Assembly: GCA_002327725.1 (NCBI GenBank)
Contig: DCXP01000013.1
Span: 1-43,710 of the forward strand
From: Proteobacteria bacterium UBA2133
GTDB taxonomy: Bacteria > Pseudomonadota > Gammaproteobacteria > Arenicellales > UBA868
Length of the DNA: 43,710 nucleotides
Direction: 5' to 3'
In this document: in pieces, positions 9,075-17,017 of the stretch
Layout of the letters: every line of letters starts with the position of its first letter
How positions within the stretch are numbered: the first letter of the stretch is position 1
Translations under genes and position numbers: made by a program
The notes under the pieces: generated by a model
Told to the model about the DNA's origin: nothing
Databases searched by the model: none
What the model saw: only the letters and a program-made list of their open reading frames with translations

Positions 9075-9452
9075 ATGGGTCAGTATCTCGCGGTCGGAGC
9101 CGGCGGGGCCTTAGGCGCAATGCTGCGGTATTGGTTAAGCATGCGGGTAACCGGGGTGATGGGCTTCGCGTTTCCGTGGGGGACACTGACAGTGAATGTC
9201 CTCGGATCGTTCGTTGTGGGCATCTTCATGGTGTTGATTGCGGGTAAGACTCCCGGTGCAGAACTATGGCGACTGGGACTCGTCGTAGGTGTCCTGAGCG
9301 GGTTTACCACGTTCTCGGCATTTTCCAGTGATGCATTAAGTTTGCTTGAAGCCGAGCAGTGGTTCAGGGCGATGGTTTATATCGCCTCCAGCATCTTGTT
9401 ATGTTTGGTGGCAGCGGCCTCGGGCGTGGCGGCCGCACGCCAGGTTTTCTAG
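9075..9452 (+). CDS. crcB: Fluoride channel CrcB/FluC
   Basis: Small dual-topology membrane protein that exports fluoride. The 125 residues hold four hydrophobic segments and the family motifs GGALGAMLRYW, TLTVNVLGSFVVG, and GFTTFSAFSSD (the TTFS fluoride-path element). ATG at 9075 is chosen; a GTG at 9072 is in frame. It begins two bases after the lolA stop. No fluoride riboswitch is visible upstream, and expression probably follows ftsK-lolA. In Pseudomonas-type genomes rarA lies between lolA and crcB; it is absent here. Confidence 0.93.
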   Translation: MGQYLAVGAGGALGAMLRYWLSMRVTGVMGFAFPWGTLTVNVLGSFVVGIFMVLIAGKTPGAELWRLGLVVGVLSGFTTFSAFSSDALSLLEAEQWFRAMVYIASSILLCLVAAASGVAAARQVF

Positions 9453-9466
9453 TCAGGAATCAGGGT

Positions 9467-10744
9467 ATGCTCGATCCTCAGTTGTTGCGCAGCCAGCCGG
9501 AGGCGCTAGCACAACGTCTGGCAATCAAGGGGTTCACTCTCGACGTGCAGCGACTGCAGTCACTCGACGACCAGCGTAAATCGCTGCAGACACAACTGCA
9601 GGAGCTGCAGGCACAGCGGAACCGTTCCGCGAAAGAAGTCGGTCAACGGAAAGCGGCTGGAAAGGATGTCGCAGCGCTTATTGAGCAGACCTCCGGGATT
9701 GCGGGACGCATCAGTGAAATTGAAGGCGAGCTCGACGCTGTCCGCCGAGATCTTGATGCGCTGATTCATGGAATACCCAACGTTCCGCATGAGACCGTGC
9801 CTTCTGGAGACAGTGATGCGGATAACGAGGAAATCCGACGATGGTCAGAACCTACCGCATTCGATTTTGAGCCCGTCGACCATGTGAGCCTCGGATCAGG
9901 TCTCGGGATGATGGACTTTGAGACAGCGGCGAAAATTACCGGAAGCCGTTTCGTGGTGATGTCGCGGGAGATCGCAAAGCTGCATCGGGCGCTTATTCAA
10001 TTCATGCTGGATCTGCATACGACAGAGCATGGATACCAGGAGACCTACGTACCCTATCTTGTCAATTCCAATTCGTTATTTGGCACGGGGCAGTTACCCA
10101 AGTTTGCCGAGGATCAGTTCATGACTGCAGGTGATCCCGCGTATTACCTGATTCCCACGGCAGAGGTACCGGTAACGAACCTGTATGCCCAGAGTATTGT
10201 TTCGGAGGAGGAATTACCCATTTGCCACGTCTGCCATACGCCCTGCTTCCGAAGCGAGGCAGGGTCGTACGGGAAAGATACCCGGGGCATGATCCGCCAG
10301 CATCAGTTTGAGAAAGTCGAGCTTGTGCAACTGGTTCGCCCCGACGACTCGTGGCAGGCCTTGGAGGAGTTGACGGGACATGCGGAAACCGTCCTCAAGC
10401 GCCTCGAGCTTCCGTACCGGGTCGTTACGCTGTGCGGCGGCGATCTCGGATTCTCTTCCGCCAAAACCTATGATCTTGAGGTTTGGCTTCCAGGTCAAAA
10501 CCAATATCGGGAGATTTCTTCCTGCAGCAATTTTGAGAGCTTCCAGGCGCGCAGGATGCAGGCCCGCTGGCGAAACAGTGAATCGGGAAAACCTGAGTTA
10601 CTGCATACCCTTAATGGTTCAGGCCTGGCGGTAGGACGGGCTCTGGTTGCGTTGATGGAGAACTACCAGGATGAGAACGGTGCGGTTGTGGTGCCTGATG
10701 TTTTGCGCGACTACATGGGCGGCCTAGGGAAGATTTCGCCATAA
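9467..10744 (+). CDS. serS: Serine--tRNA ligase
   Basis: Class II synthetase charging tRNA-Ser; 425 residues against 430 in E. coli. The N-terminal coiled-coil arm that grips the long variable arm of tRNA-Ser spans about residues 30-100 (KSLQTQLQELQAQRNRSAKE). The catalytic domain shows motif 2 (CFRSEAGSYGKDTRGMIRQH) and motif 3 (NGSGLAVGRALVALMENYQ). The start MLDPQLL matches the family and follows CAGGG. An open frame extends upstream to 9359 inside crcB, but that part is not SerS sequence. A tRNA-Ser gene lies about 0.9 kb downstream. Confidence 0.97.
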   Translation: MLDPQLLRSQPEALAQRLAIKGFTLDVQRLQSLDDQRKSLQTQLQELQAQRNRSAKEVGQRKAAGKDVAALIEQTSGIAGRISEIEGELDAVRRDLDALIHGIPNVPHETVPSGDSDADNEEIRRWSEPTAFDFEPVDHVSLGSGLGMMDFETAAKITGSRFVVMSREIAKLHRALIQFMLDLHTTEHGYQETYVPYLVNSNSLFGTGQLPKFAEDQFMTAGDPAYYLIPTAEVPVTNLYAQSIVSEEELPICHVCHTPCFRSEAGSYGKDTRGMIRQHQFEKVELVQLVRPDDSWQALEELTGHAETVLKRLELPYRVVTLCGGDLGFSSAKTYDLEVWLPGQNQYREISSCSNFESFQARRMQARWRNSESGKPELLHTLNGSGLAVGRALVALMENYQDENGAVVVPDVLRDYMGGLGKISP

Positions 10745-10746
10745 AA

Positions 10747-10769
10747 AACCCCGGCCTGTAGCCGGGGTT
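10747..10769 (-). terminator. Intrinsic terminator between serS and the yccA-like gene
   Basis: A 9-bp perfect stem (AACCCCGGC / GCCGGGGTT) with a 5-nt loop sits between the convergent genes. On the minus strand the stem is followed by a run of six U, so it is a strong terminator for the yccA-like gene. On the plus strand the U tract is weak (UUCUUC), so it may also act, less efficiently, for serS. Confidence 0.85.
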
Positions 10770-10787
10770 CTTCAGGCCTTACAGCCG

Positions 10788-11462
10788 TTAATCGTCGCCA
10801 CCGAAGATGCCCAGTATCTGCAGGAGGCTTAAGAAGAGGTTGTAAATGGAGACGTACAGCGTGATCGTCGCCATGATGTAGTTGGTCTCTCCGCCATGAA
10901 TGATGGCGCTGGTCTGGTAGAGAATCATTCCGCTCATCAGAATGATAAACATTGCCGATACCGCGAGCGAGAGCGCGGGAATACTGAAGACCGCGGCGCC
11001 AAGACCAGCCAGAAAAGCGACCAGAATACCGGCGAACAACATGCCCCCGATGAAACTGAAGTCTTTGCGCGACTTAAGAGCATAGGCCGACAGTCCCAGG
11101 AAGATAACGCCGGTCCCGCCCAGCGCCGTCATGACGAGTTGATCTCCATTCGGAATTGCGTTGATGTAGAAACTGATGATCGGGCCGAGCGTGAGACCCA
11201 TAAAGCCCGTTAACGCGAATACAAAGACGAGACCGAGGCTTGAGTTGCGAAAGCGGCCCGCCAGGAAGAGCAGGCCAAAGTATCCCACCAGGGTCATGAC
11301 CAGGCCCGGGTGCGGCCAGTTCATCAGTATCGAGAGTCCTGCGACGCCAGCACTGAACAGGAGCGTTGCCGAGAGCAGTGCATAGGTGTTCTTCAACACC
11401 TTGTTGAATTCCACACCTTCGACAACTGGGCGTGGGGTGCTTAAAGTCTGACGGGTAATCAT
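10788..11462 (-). CDS. yccA: Bax inhibitor-1 family membrane protein, YccA-like
   Basis: Seven-helix inner-membrane protein, 224 residues, in the BI-1/TMBIM family and closest in pattern to E. coli YccA, a substrate and modulator of the FtsH protease. Family landmarks visible are KVLKNTYALLSATLLFS, FTGFMGLTLGPIISFYI near the middle, and IHGGETNYIMATITLYVS near the C-terminus. Convergent with serS and ended by its own terminator. The start MITRQT is the only ATG before the conserved block. E. coli YccA degradation by FtsH needs an N-terminal tail; a similar tail of about 20 residues is present here. Confidence 0.9.
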   Translation of the reverse strand: MITRQTLSTPRPVVEGVEFNKVLKNTYALLSATLLFSAGVAGLSILMNWPHPGLVMTLVGYFGLLFLAGRFRNSSLGLVFVFALTGFMGLTLGPIISFYINAIPNGDQLVMTALGGTGVIFLGLSAYALKSRKDFSFIGGMLFAGILVAFLAGLGAAVFSIPALSLAVSAMFIILMSGMILYQTSAIIHGGETNYIMATITLYVSIYNLFLSLLQILGIFGGDD

Positions 11463-11579
11463 CGTAAGAATGTTCTCCGTGTGTTTAACCAGGATGGTTG
11501 CAATGAGAATATGGGGTAATTATGCCAGAATTCAACTGCCCGGAATGCGGTTTGAAGCTTCTACGGGCCTGATTAAGCC

Positions 11580-11585
11580 TATAAT
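11580..11585 (+). promoter_or_regulatory. Possible -10 box for tRNA-Ser
   Basis: A perfect TATAAT hexamer lies 49 nt before the tRNA. No convincing -35 was found at the usual 16-18 nt spacing (a TTGAAG at 11552 is 22 nt away), so this is a weak call. Confidence 0.35.
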
Positions 11586-11634
11586 TTATGGTGCTCAACT
11601 GACTTGAAACGTTAACATTTTCTCAGCAAGCCAC

Positions 11635-11722
11635 GGAGAGGTGGCAGAGTGGTCGAATGCGGCGGTCTTGAAAACCGTTGTACCGCAAGGTACCGGGGGT
11701 TCGAATCCCTCCCTCTCCGCCA
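11635..11722 (+). tRNA. tRNA-Ser (anticodon TGA)
   Basis: An 88-nt class II tRNA. The acceptor stem GGAGAGG pairs with CCTCTCC, followed by G and an encoded CCA. The anticodon loop CTTGAAA carries TGA at 11669-11671 and reads UCA. There is a long variable arm (TTGTACCGCAAGGTACC region) and a normal T arm GGGGG-TTCGAAT-CCCTC. An open frame for the following lipoprotein runs back through this tRNA but is not its coding start. Confidence 0.97.
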
Positions 11723-11823
11723 TCTTCCACCTGTTTGGGAGTAAAGCACGCAGTGACTCACAAGATATGTCTCAAGCCAATGTCAGCGGCATCGTTCCCG
11801 GGTTTAATGGTGTGGGCATTCTG

Positions 11824-12564
11824 ATGCAGCTATGGAGGGCGATTTTCCTCGGGATCACCCTGTCGGTGCTGCTTTCCGGTTGTGGAAGCAGTTCCAGCGC
11901 CAGTGAAGCTGTGAGCGCCCCTGGGCCTGAGTGCAAACCCGCAAGAATCATGCCGTTGGGTGATTCCATTACCCAAGCGAATACAGTTTTGGCAAGTTAT
12001 CGACGACCCCTGTGGATCAAACTCCAAGGGGCGCCGTTCAAAAGCGATTTTGTAGGCTCAACGAGATCTAATCACAATGGCCCAAATCCTTATCAGGATT
12101 TCGATCTCGATCACGAAGGGCATTGGGGCTGGACGGCTAACGAGGTGATCTCAATGCTCAATATCTGGGCGGCCGCCGCCCGGCCGAATATTGCTCTGAT
12201 CCATCTGGGGACAAACGACCTCCATGCAGGGCAGGGGGCAGATGGTGTGGTCTTTGAACTTGGCCAGATTGTAGGAATTCTGAGAAAGCAGCGGCCCAAC
12301 ATCGGCATTGCCTTAGCAGCCATTATTCCGAGCTCCGGGTTGGATGTCAGTGGATTCAACAGTAAAGTCAAAGCGGCTGCGACTCAGTTGGACAGCCCAG
12401 GTTCACCGGTGGTATCGGTGGATATGCAAGCGGGATTCAGCATTGCGACGCACAGTTGGGACGGGGTCCACCCAAACGCTGCGGGAGAGAACTTCATGGC
12501 CGAACGCTGGTATCCGGCGATCATAAAATTGGCCCAGAAATCTGCCGCCGTTGTATGCGGGTGA
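11824..12564 (+). CDS. SGNH/GDSL hydrolase lipoprotein (carbohydrate-esterase 3-like)
   Basis: Predicted secreted ester hydrolase, 246 residues. It starts with a lipoprotein signal: MQLWRAIFLGITLSVLLSGC, lipobox LSGC with the lipidated Cys at residue 20, followed by a Ser-rich linker. SGNH blocks are in order: PLGDSITQ (block I, nucleophile Ser about residue 47), HLGTNDLHAG (block III, Asn), and DGVHPNAAG (block V, Asp/His). SYRRPLW and the stretch around DHEGHWGWTANE resemble CE3 acetyl-xylan-esterase-type SGNH proteins. The substrate cannot be told; an acetylated polysaccharide is a reasonable guess. Start choice: ATG at 11824 gives a textbook lipoprotein signal, whereas ATG at 11767 would bury it. 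It stands between tRNA-Ser and the sulfurtransferase and may be accessory. Confidence 0.85.
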   Translation: MQLWRAIFLGITLSVLLSGCGSSSSASEAVSAPGPECKPARIMPLGDSITQANTVLASYRRPLWIKLQGAPFKSDFVGSTRSNHNGPNPYQDFDLDHEGHWGWTANEVISMLNIWAAAARPNIALIHLGTNDLHAGQGADGVVFELGQIVGILRKQRPNIGIALAAIIPSSGLDVSGFNSKVKAAATQLDSPGSPVVSVDMQAGFSIATHSWDGVHPNAAGENFMAERWYPAIIKLAQKSAAVVCG

Positions 12565-12639
12565 AGTTTTCTTTGCGTTGCAAGAAGTCGATGGGGCCAC
12601 CGATAATACGCGGCTGGAAATCGATCCTGAGACAGCAGC

Positions 12640-13497
12640 ATGCGCGCAAAACTCATCAGCGCTTCCGAATTGCAGCGGCAATGCCGCGAGGGGTCAGTTG
12701 CGATCTTCGACTGCCGCTTCGCATTAAATGATCCGGATGCAGGCGGGGCAGCCTTTGAGGGCTCTCACATCCCTGGGGCCCGGTACCTAGACCTCGAGCA
12801 AGACCTCTCGGGAGCGATCTCCTCGGAGACCGGAAGGCACCCGCTTCCGGCATTCGCCGAGTGGTTGCAAACCATAGCGAAGCTTGGGGTCGACAACAGC
12901 AGTCCAATAGCCCTATATGACAGTGGGCCAGGTGTTTTCGCCGCACGTCTTTGGTGGATGCTGAACTGGGCGGGGATTGAAGACCTAATGCTGCTGGATG
13001 GGGGCTTTTCCCAATGGCGCAAGGAGGGATTGGCGATCGAATCCGGGGAAGTGGGAGGAGATCATCCTGCAACACCTGCCAAGATATCTTCTCACGATAC
13101 CGAAAAGGCATTACATATCAATGCGCAGTTTCTGATGGAACACCTTCAAGACCCGCAAGTGTTGATCCTGGATGCACGGGAGGAGGAGCGGTTCAGCGGG
13201 CGAAAAGAGCCTTTGGATAAAAAGGCCGGCTGTATCCCCGGTTCGGTCAACCGGCATTTTGCGCTGAATCTTTCTGCGGGTCTTTTCAAATCACCAAAAG
13301 CGCTGAGGACGGAGTTTGAGGAGGTACTGCAGGGCCTGCCGCCAGAATCCGTGGTGCATAGTTGCGGCTCGGGCGTTACCGCCTGCCATAACCTCTTTGC
13401 CATGGAATATGCCGGTCTCAGTGGATCGCGGCTGTATCCGGGCTCCTGGAGCGAGTGGATAGCAGATCCGACCCGGCCAATCGATGTCCGGGGATAA
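12640..13497 (+). CDS. sseA: 3-mercaptopyruvate/thiosulfate sulfurtransferase (SseA-like)
   Basis: Two-domain rhodanese, 285 residues. The N-terminal inactive domain has IPGARYLDLEQDLSG and ALYDSGPGVFAARLWWML. The C-terminal catalytic domain has LDAREEERFSG, the PGSVNRHF element, and the active-site loop CGSGVTA with the nucleophilic Cys near residue 241. CGSGVTA is typical of mercaptopyruvate sulfurtransferases; thiosulfate enzymes usually have an Arg after the Cys. It likely moves sulfane sulfur from mercaptopyruvate to thiols or cyanide. It is 55 nt upstream of sucC with no obvious functional tie. Confidence 0.92.
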   Translation: MRAKLISASELQRQCREGSVAIFDCRFALNDPDAGGAAFEGSHIPGARYLDLEQDLSGAISSETGRHPLPAFAEWLQTIAKLGVDNSSPIALYDSGPGVFAARLWWMLNWAGIEDLMLLDGGFSQWRKEGLAIESGEVGGDHPATPAKISSHDTEKALHINAQFLMEHLQDPQVLILDAREEERFSGRKEPLDKKAGCIPGSVNRHFALNLSAGLFKSPKALRTEFEEVLQGLPPESVVHSCGSGVTACHNLFAMEYAGLSGSRLYPGSWSEWIADPTRPIDVRG

Positions 13498-13552
13498 ATT
13501 TCGGTTGGGTAGGGTATTTCCTGGCACTCATGTCTTAATGGAACAGGTGTAA

Positions 13553-14716
13553 ATGAAAGTACACGAATATCAGGCAAAAGAAATTTTGCGTAGCCGCGGC
13601 GTGCCGGTACCGCGTGGGGGGCCTTGCTTCAGCGCGGGGGAAGCGGTCAACGTGGCCCGGGAGCTTGGAGGCAGCCGCTGGCTGGTCAAGGCCCAGATTC
13701 ATGCGGGAGGCCGGGGCAGGGGCGGTGGTGTTAAGGTCGTCGACTCCCTTGAAGCGGTCCACAACGCGGCAGATGAGATTTTGGGGATGACGCTGGTCAC
13801 CCATCAGACCGGGCCGGCTGGGCAGCAGGTCAGCCGACTGCTGATCGAAGAGGGTGTCGATATCGCACGCGAGTTGTACGTCGGTCTTGTGATCGACAGG
13901 AGTTCGCAGCGTGTGGTGGTCATGGCGAGTTCAGAAGGGGGTACCGAAATTGAAGAGGTAGCGGCCCGTAGCCCGGAAAAAATTCTCAAAACATTCGTTG
14001 ATCCCAAGACGGGTCTGGCTCATGACGAAGCGCTCGATATGATGCGCAAACTGGAACTCGATCCGGCACAGGCCGAGGACGGTGCGCGTTTTCTGAGCCT
14101 GCTTTTCGAGGCATTCTGGGAGACCGACGCTTCGCTCGCAGAGATTAACCCGCTGGTGATAACCGCCGATGACCGGGTGATCGCCCTGGATGCAAAATTC
14201 AATTTTGACGATAACGCGCTTTTTCGGCATCCCGAAATCGTCGCAATGCGTGATACAGACGAGGAAGATCCGGCAGAACTCGAAGCCTCAGCGGTCGGGC
14301 TGAGTTATATCTCCCTGGACGGCAATATCGGCTGCCTGGTCAACGGCGCCGGCCTCGCCATGGCGACCATGGATATCATCAAACTGTATGGCGGGGAACC
14401 GGCCAACTTTCTCGACGTCGGTGGCGGTGCCACCACGGATCAGGTCACCGAGGCGTTCAAGATTATGTTACGCAATCCCGATCTTAAGGCCATTCTGGTG
14501 AATATCTTCGGCGGGATCATGCGGTGTGACGTCGTGGCTGAGGGCCTGGTTCAGGCCGCGGCTGTGGTCAAACTGAAGATTCCCCTGGTGGTCCGCCTTG
14601 AGGGAACCAATGTGGAGCGCGGACGCGAGATCCTCGAGAAATCGGATCTCGACATGATAACGGCGACGACCATGGCCGATGCGGCAGAGAAGGTCGTTGC
14701 GGTGACAGGGAACTGA
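13553..14716 (+). CDS. sucC: Succinate--CoA ligase (ADP-forming), beta subunit
   Basis: TCA-cycle enzyme making ATP or GTP from succinyl-CoA, as a heterotetramer with SucD. 387 residues against 388 in E. coli. Visible elements are the ATP-grasp N-terminus MKVHEYQAKEILRSRGVPVP, nucleotide loop QIHAGGRGRGGGVK, metal-binding AEINPLVI, and the C-terminal ligase domain with FLDVGGGATTDQV and NIFGGIMRCDVVAEG. Three bases separate its stop from the sucD start. It is not next to sucAB as in E. coli. Confidence 0.97.
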   Translation: MKVHEYQAKEILRSRGVPVPRGGPCFSAGEAVNVARELGGSRWLVKAQIHAGGRGRGGGVKVVDSLEAVHNAADEILGMTLVTHQTGPAGQQVSRLLIEEGVDIARELYVGLVIDRSSQRVVVMASSEGGTEIEEVAARSPEKILKTFVDPKTGLAHDEALDMMRKLELDPAQAEDGARFLSLLFEAFWETDASLAEINPLVITADDRVIALDAKFNFDDNALFRHPEIVAMRDTDEEDPAELEASAVGLSYISLDGNIGCLVNGAGLAMATMDIIKLYGGEPANFLDVGGGATTDQVTEAFKIMLRNPDLKAILVNIFGGIMRCDVVAEGLVQAAAVVKLKIPLVVRLEGTNVERGREILEKSDLDMITATTMADAAEKVVAVTGN

Positions 14717-14719
14717 TTC

Positions 14720-15604
14720 ATGGCAATACTGATCAACGGCACGAGCAGGGTGATCACCCAGGGGATCACAGGGAAAACCGGTCAGTTCCATACCCGCAAT
14801 TGCGTTGAGTATGCCCGCGGAGCGGATTGCTTTGTCGCCGGGGTGACGCCAGGAAAGGGCGGACAGGAATTTGAAGGAATCCCGATCTTTGACACCGTCG
14901 AGGAGGCCCGGGCCGAGACCGGTGCGGATGTCTCTGTAATCTACGTACCCCCGCCTTTTGCGGCGGCCGCAATCGACGAGGCCGTTGCGGCGGGCATGGG
15001 CACCGTGATCTGTATTACTGAGGGCGTACCGGTCAAAGACATGATCCTGACCCGGGACCGGATGCGCAGCAGTGACACGGTCCTGGTAGGCCCGAACTGC
15101 CCTGGTGTCATTACTCCCGGGGAGATCAAGATCGGCATCATGCCGGGGTACATCCATACACCGGGTCGGATTGGGGTTGTATCACGTTCGGGGACGCTGA
15201 CCTACGAAGTGGTTGATCAACTGACCAAGCTGGGTCTGGGTCAATCAACCTGTGTTGGTATTGGCGGTGATCCGGTGAACGGGCTCAAACATCTGGATGT
15301 CATGCAGATGTTCAACGAGGACCCAGACACCGATGCAGTTGTGATGTGCGGCGAAATTGGCGGGTCAGACGAAGAAGAATGCGCGCAGTGGATTCGCGAA
15401 CACATGAAAAAGCCGGTGGCCGCCTTTATTGCCGGAGTGACGGCACCGCCGGGCAAACGGATGGGACACGCCGGGGCCATCATCGCGGGTGGCCGCGGCA
15501 CAGCCGACGACAAGATCCGCGCACTGGAGGACGCGGGCGTTACGGTAACAGCCAATCCGGCTGAGATCGGCCTGGCAATGCGCCAGGCAATCGGCAAGGA
15601 TTAA
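14720..15604 (+). CDS. sucD: Succinate--CoA ligase (ADP-forming), alpha subunit
   Basis: CoA-binding subunit partnered with SucC. 294 residues. Features include ITGKTGQFHTRNC (CoA site), VGPNCPGVITPGE, and GHAGAIIAGGRGTADDK with the phospho-histidine in GHAGAI. Full length; cotranscribed with sucC (3-nt gap). It converges on pntB with 21 nt between stop codons. A GCCGGC-TATAG-GCCGGC hairpin at 15621-15637 lies there but has no U tract. Confidence 0.97.
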   Translation: MAILINGTSRVITQGITGKTGQFHTRNCVEYARGADCFVAGVTPGKGGQEFEGIPIFDTVEEARAETGADVSVIYVPPPFAAAAIDEAVAAGMGTVICITEGVPVKDMILTRDRMRSSDTVLVGPNCPGVITPGEIKIGIMPGYIHTPGRIGVVSRSGTLTYEVVDQLTKLGLGQSTCVGIGGDPVNGLKHLDVMQMFNEDPDTDAVVMCGEIGGSDEEECAQWIREHMKKPVAAFIAGVTAPPGKRMGHAGAIIAGGRGTADDKIRALEDAGVTVTANPAEIGLAMRQAIGKD

Positions 15605-15625
15605 GCGGAGGCTCGGCAAGGCCGG

Positions 15626-17017
15626 CTATAGGCCGGCGAGAACGGCGCTGATACTCTCTTTGGCGTCGCCAAACAGCATCCGGGTGTTTTCCCGGTAGAA
15701 GAGGGGGTTGTCCACTCCGGCATAGCCGGTCGCCATGCTGCGTTTCAGGACAATAGTGGTTTTTGCCTTCCAGACTTCAAGGACCGGCATTCCGGCAATC
15801 GGGCTGTCGGGGACTTCCTGGGCGGCCGGGTTGACGATGTCGTTCGCCCCGATGACGAGAACAACGTCGGTGTCAGGAAAATCGGCATTGATCTCATCCA
15901 TCTCAAGCACAATATCGTAGGGAACCCGGGCTTCCGCCAACAGCACGTTCATGTGACCCGGCATTCTCCCGGCAACCGGGTGAATCGCAAACCGTGTTTC
16001 GATGCCGCGGTCTTTTAAGGCTTTCACGAGTTCTGATACAGGATGCTGGGCATGGGCAACCGCCATCCCGTAGCCAGGAACGATAACCACGCTTTTCGAA
16101 GAAGTCAGCAGCTGCACCGTTTCCTCGGTTGACGCCGCGACGGCCTCGCCTTCGATCTCGGGTCCGGAGCCGGCCGATGCTTCCCCGCCAAAGCCGCCCA
16201 GGATGACCGCGAGAAACCGCCGGTTCATCGCCCGGCACATGATGTAACTGAGAATGGCGCCGCTTGAGCCCACCAGAGCACCCGTGACGATGAGGAGATC
16301 GTTCGCCAGCATAAAGCCGGTGGCTGCAGCTGCCCAGCCGGAGTAACTGTTCAGCATCGAGATTACGACCGGCATGTCGGCGCCGCCGATCGCAAGCACC
16401 ATGTGCAGGCCGAAGATAAATGCCAGCCCGGTCATGATCAGAAGGGGCCAGATGCCGGCATCGATAGAATCCGCCCCCACAAACAGGATTCCCAGCCAGA
16501 TACAGGCGACCCCGATGCCAAGGTTGATCAGGTGTCGCCCGGACAGCATTAAGGGGCGGCTGTGGAGAATCCCCTGGAGTTTGCCAAATGCGGCGACAGA
16601 TCCGGTAAATGTGACGGCGCCGATCAGGACACCGAGGAAGATTTCGATGTCATGAACGACTTTCTCAGCTGCCGTGAAATGGGCGCCAGGCTCCAGCAAT
16701 GAACCGAAACCGACGAGCACCGCGGCAAGCCCGACAAAACTGTGCAATATGGCCACCAGTTGCGGCATGGCGGTCATTTCCACGCGGACCGCCAGGGTGC
16801 TCCCGGCAGCGCCGCCGACCGCCATAACGCCGAGAACCAGGCCATAACTGGATGGCGTGAACGCCAGCAGGGTGGCGCCGATTGCAATCGCCATCCCGGC
16901 CATTCCAAAGAGGTTTCCGCGGCGCGCGCTCTCCTGATGGCTGAGCCCGCCGAGACTCAGGATGAAGAGTATCGAGGCGGCGATATAGACCGCAGATGTC
17001 AGCCCCTGCGTCATCAT
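15626..17017 (-). CDS. pntB: NAD(P) transhydrogenase subunit beta
   Basis: Membrane subunit of proton-translocating transhydrogenase, which reduces NADP+ with NADH using proton-motive force. 463 residues against 462 in E. coli. The N-terminal two thirds are hydrophobic (YIAASILFILSLGGLSHQES onward, about nine helices). The C-terminal NADP(H) domain has PGYGMAVAHAQH, VIGANDIVNPAAQ and KRSMATGYAGVDN. Start choice: the ATG at 17017 overlaps the pntA stop (ATGA). An upstream open extension to 17239 is antisense-frame sequence inside pntA and is not used. An adjacent ATG at 17014 is equivalent. Confidence 0.96.
   Translation of the reverse strand: MMTQGLTSAVYIAASILFILSLGGLSHQESARRGNLFGMAGMAIAIGATLLAFTPSSYGLVLGVMAVGGAAGSTLAVRVEMTAMPQLVAILHSFVGLAAVLVGFGSLLEPGAHFTAAEKVVHDIEIFLGVLIGAVTFTGSVAAFGKLQGILHSRPLMLSGRHLINLGIGVACIWLGILFVGADSIDAGIWPLLIMTGLAFIFGLHMVLAIGGADMPVVISMLNSYSGWAAAATGFMLANDLLIVTGALVGSSGAILSYIMCRAMNRRFLAVILGGFGGEASAGSGPEIEGEAVAASTEETVQLLTSSKSVVIVPGYGMAVAHAQHPVSELVKALKDRGIETRFAIHPVAGRMPGHMNVLLAEARVPYDIVLEMDEINADFPDTDVVLVIGANDIVNPAAQEVPDSPIAGMPVLEVWKAKTTIVLKRSMATGYAGVDNPLFYRENTRMLFGDAKESISAVLAGL

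Noticed and set aside
11641..12564. 307-codon frame beginning inside tRNA-Ser as the lipoprotein start
   Set aside because: The tRNA is complete and the lipoprotein signal at 11824 is ideal, so the longer start is chance read-through.
15621..15637. GCCGGC-TATAG-GCCGGC as an intrinsic terminator for sucD or pntB
   Set aside because: No U tract on either strand and it overlaps the pntB stop codon; kept only as a note.
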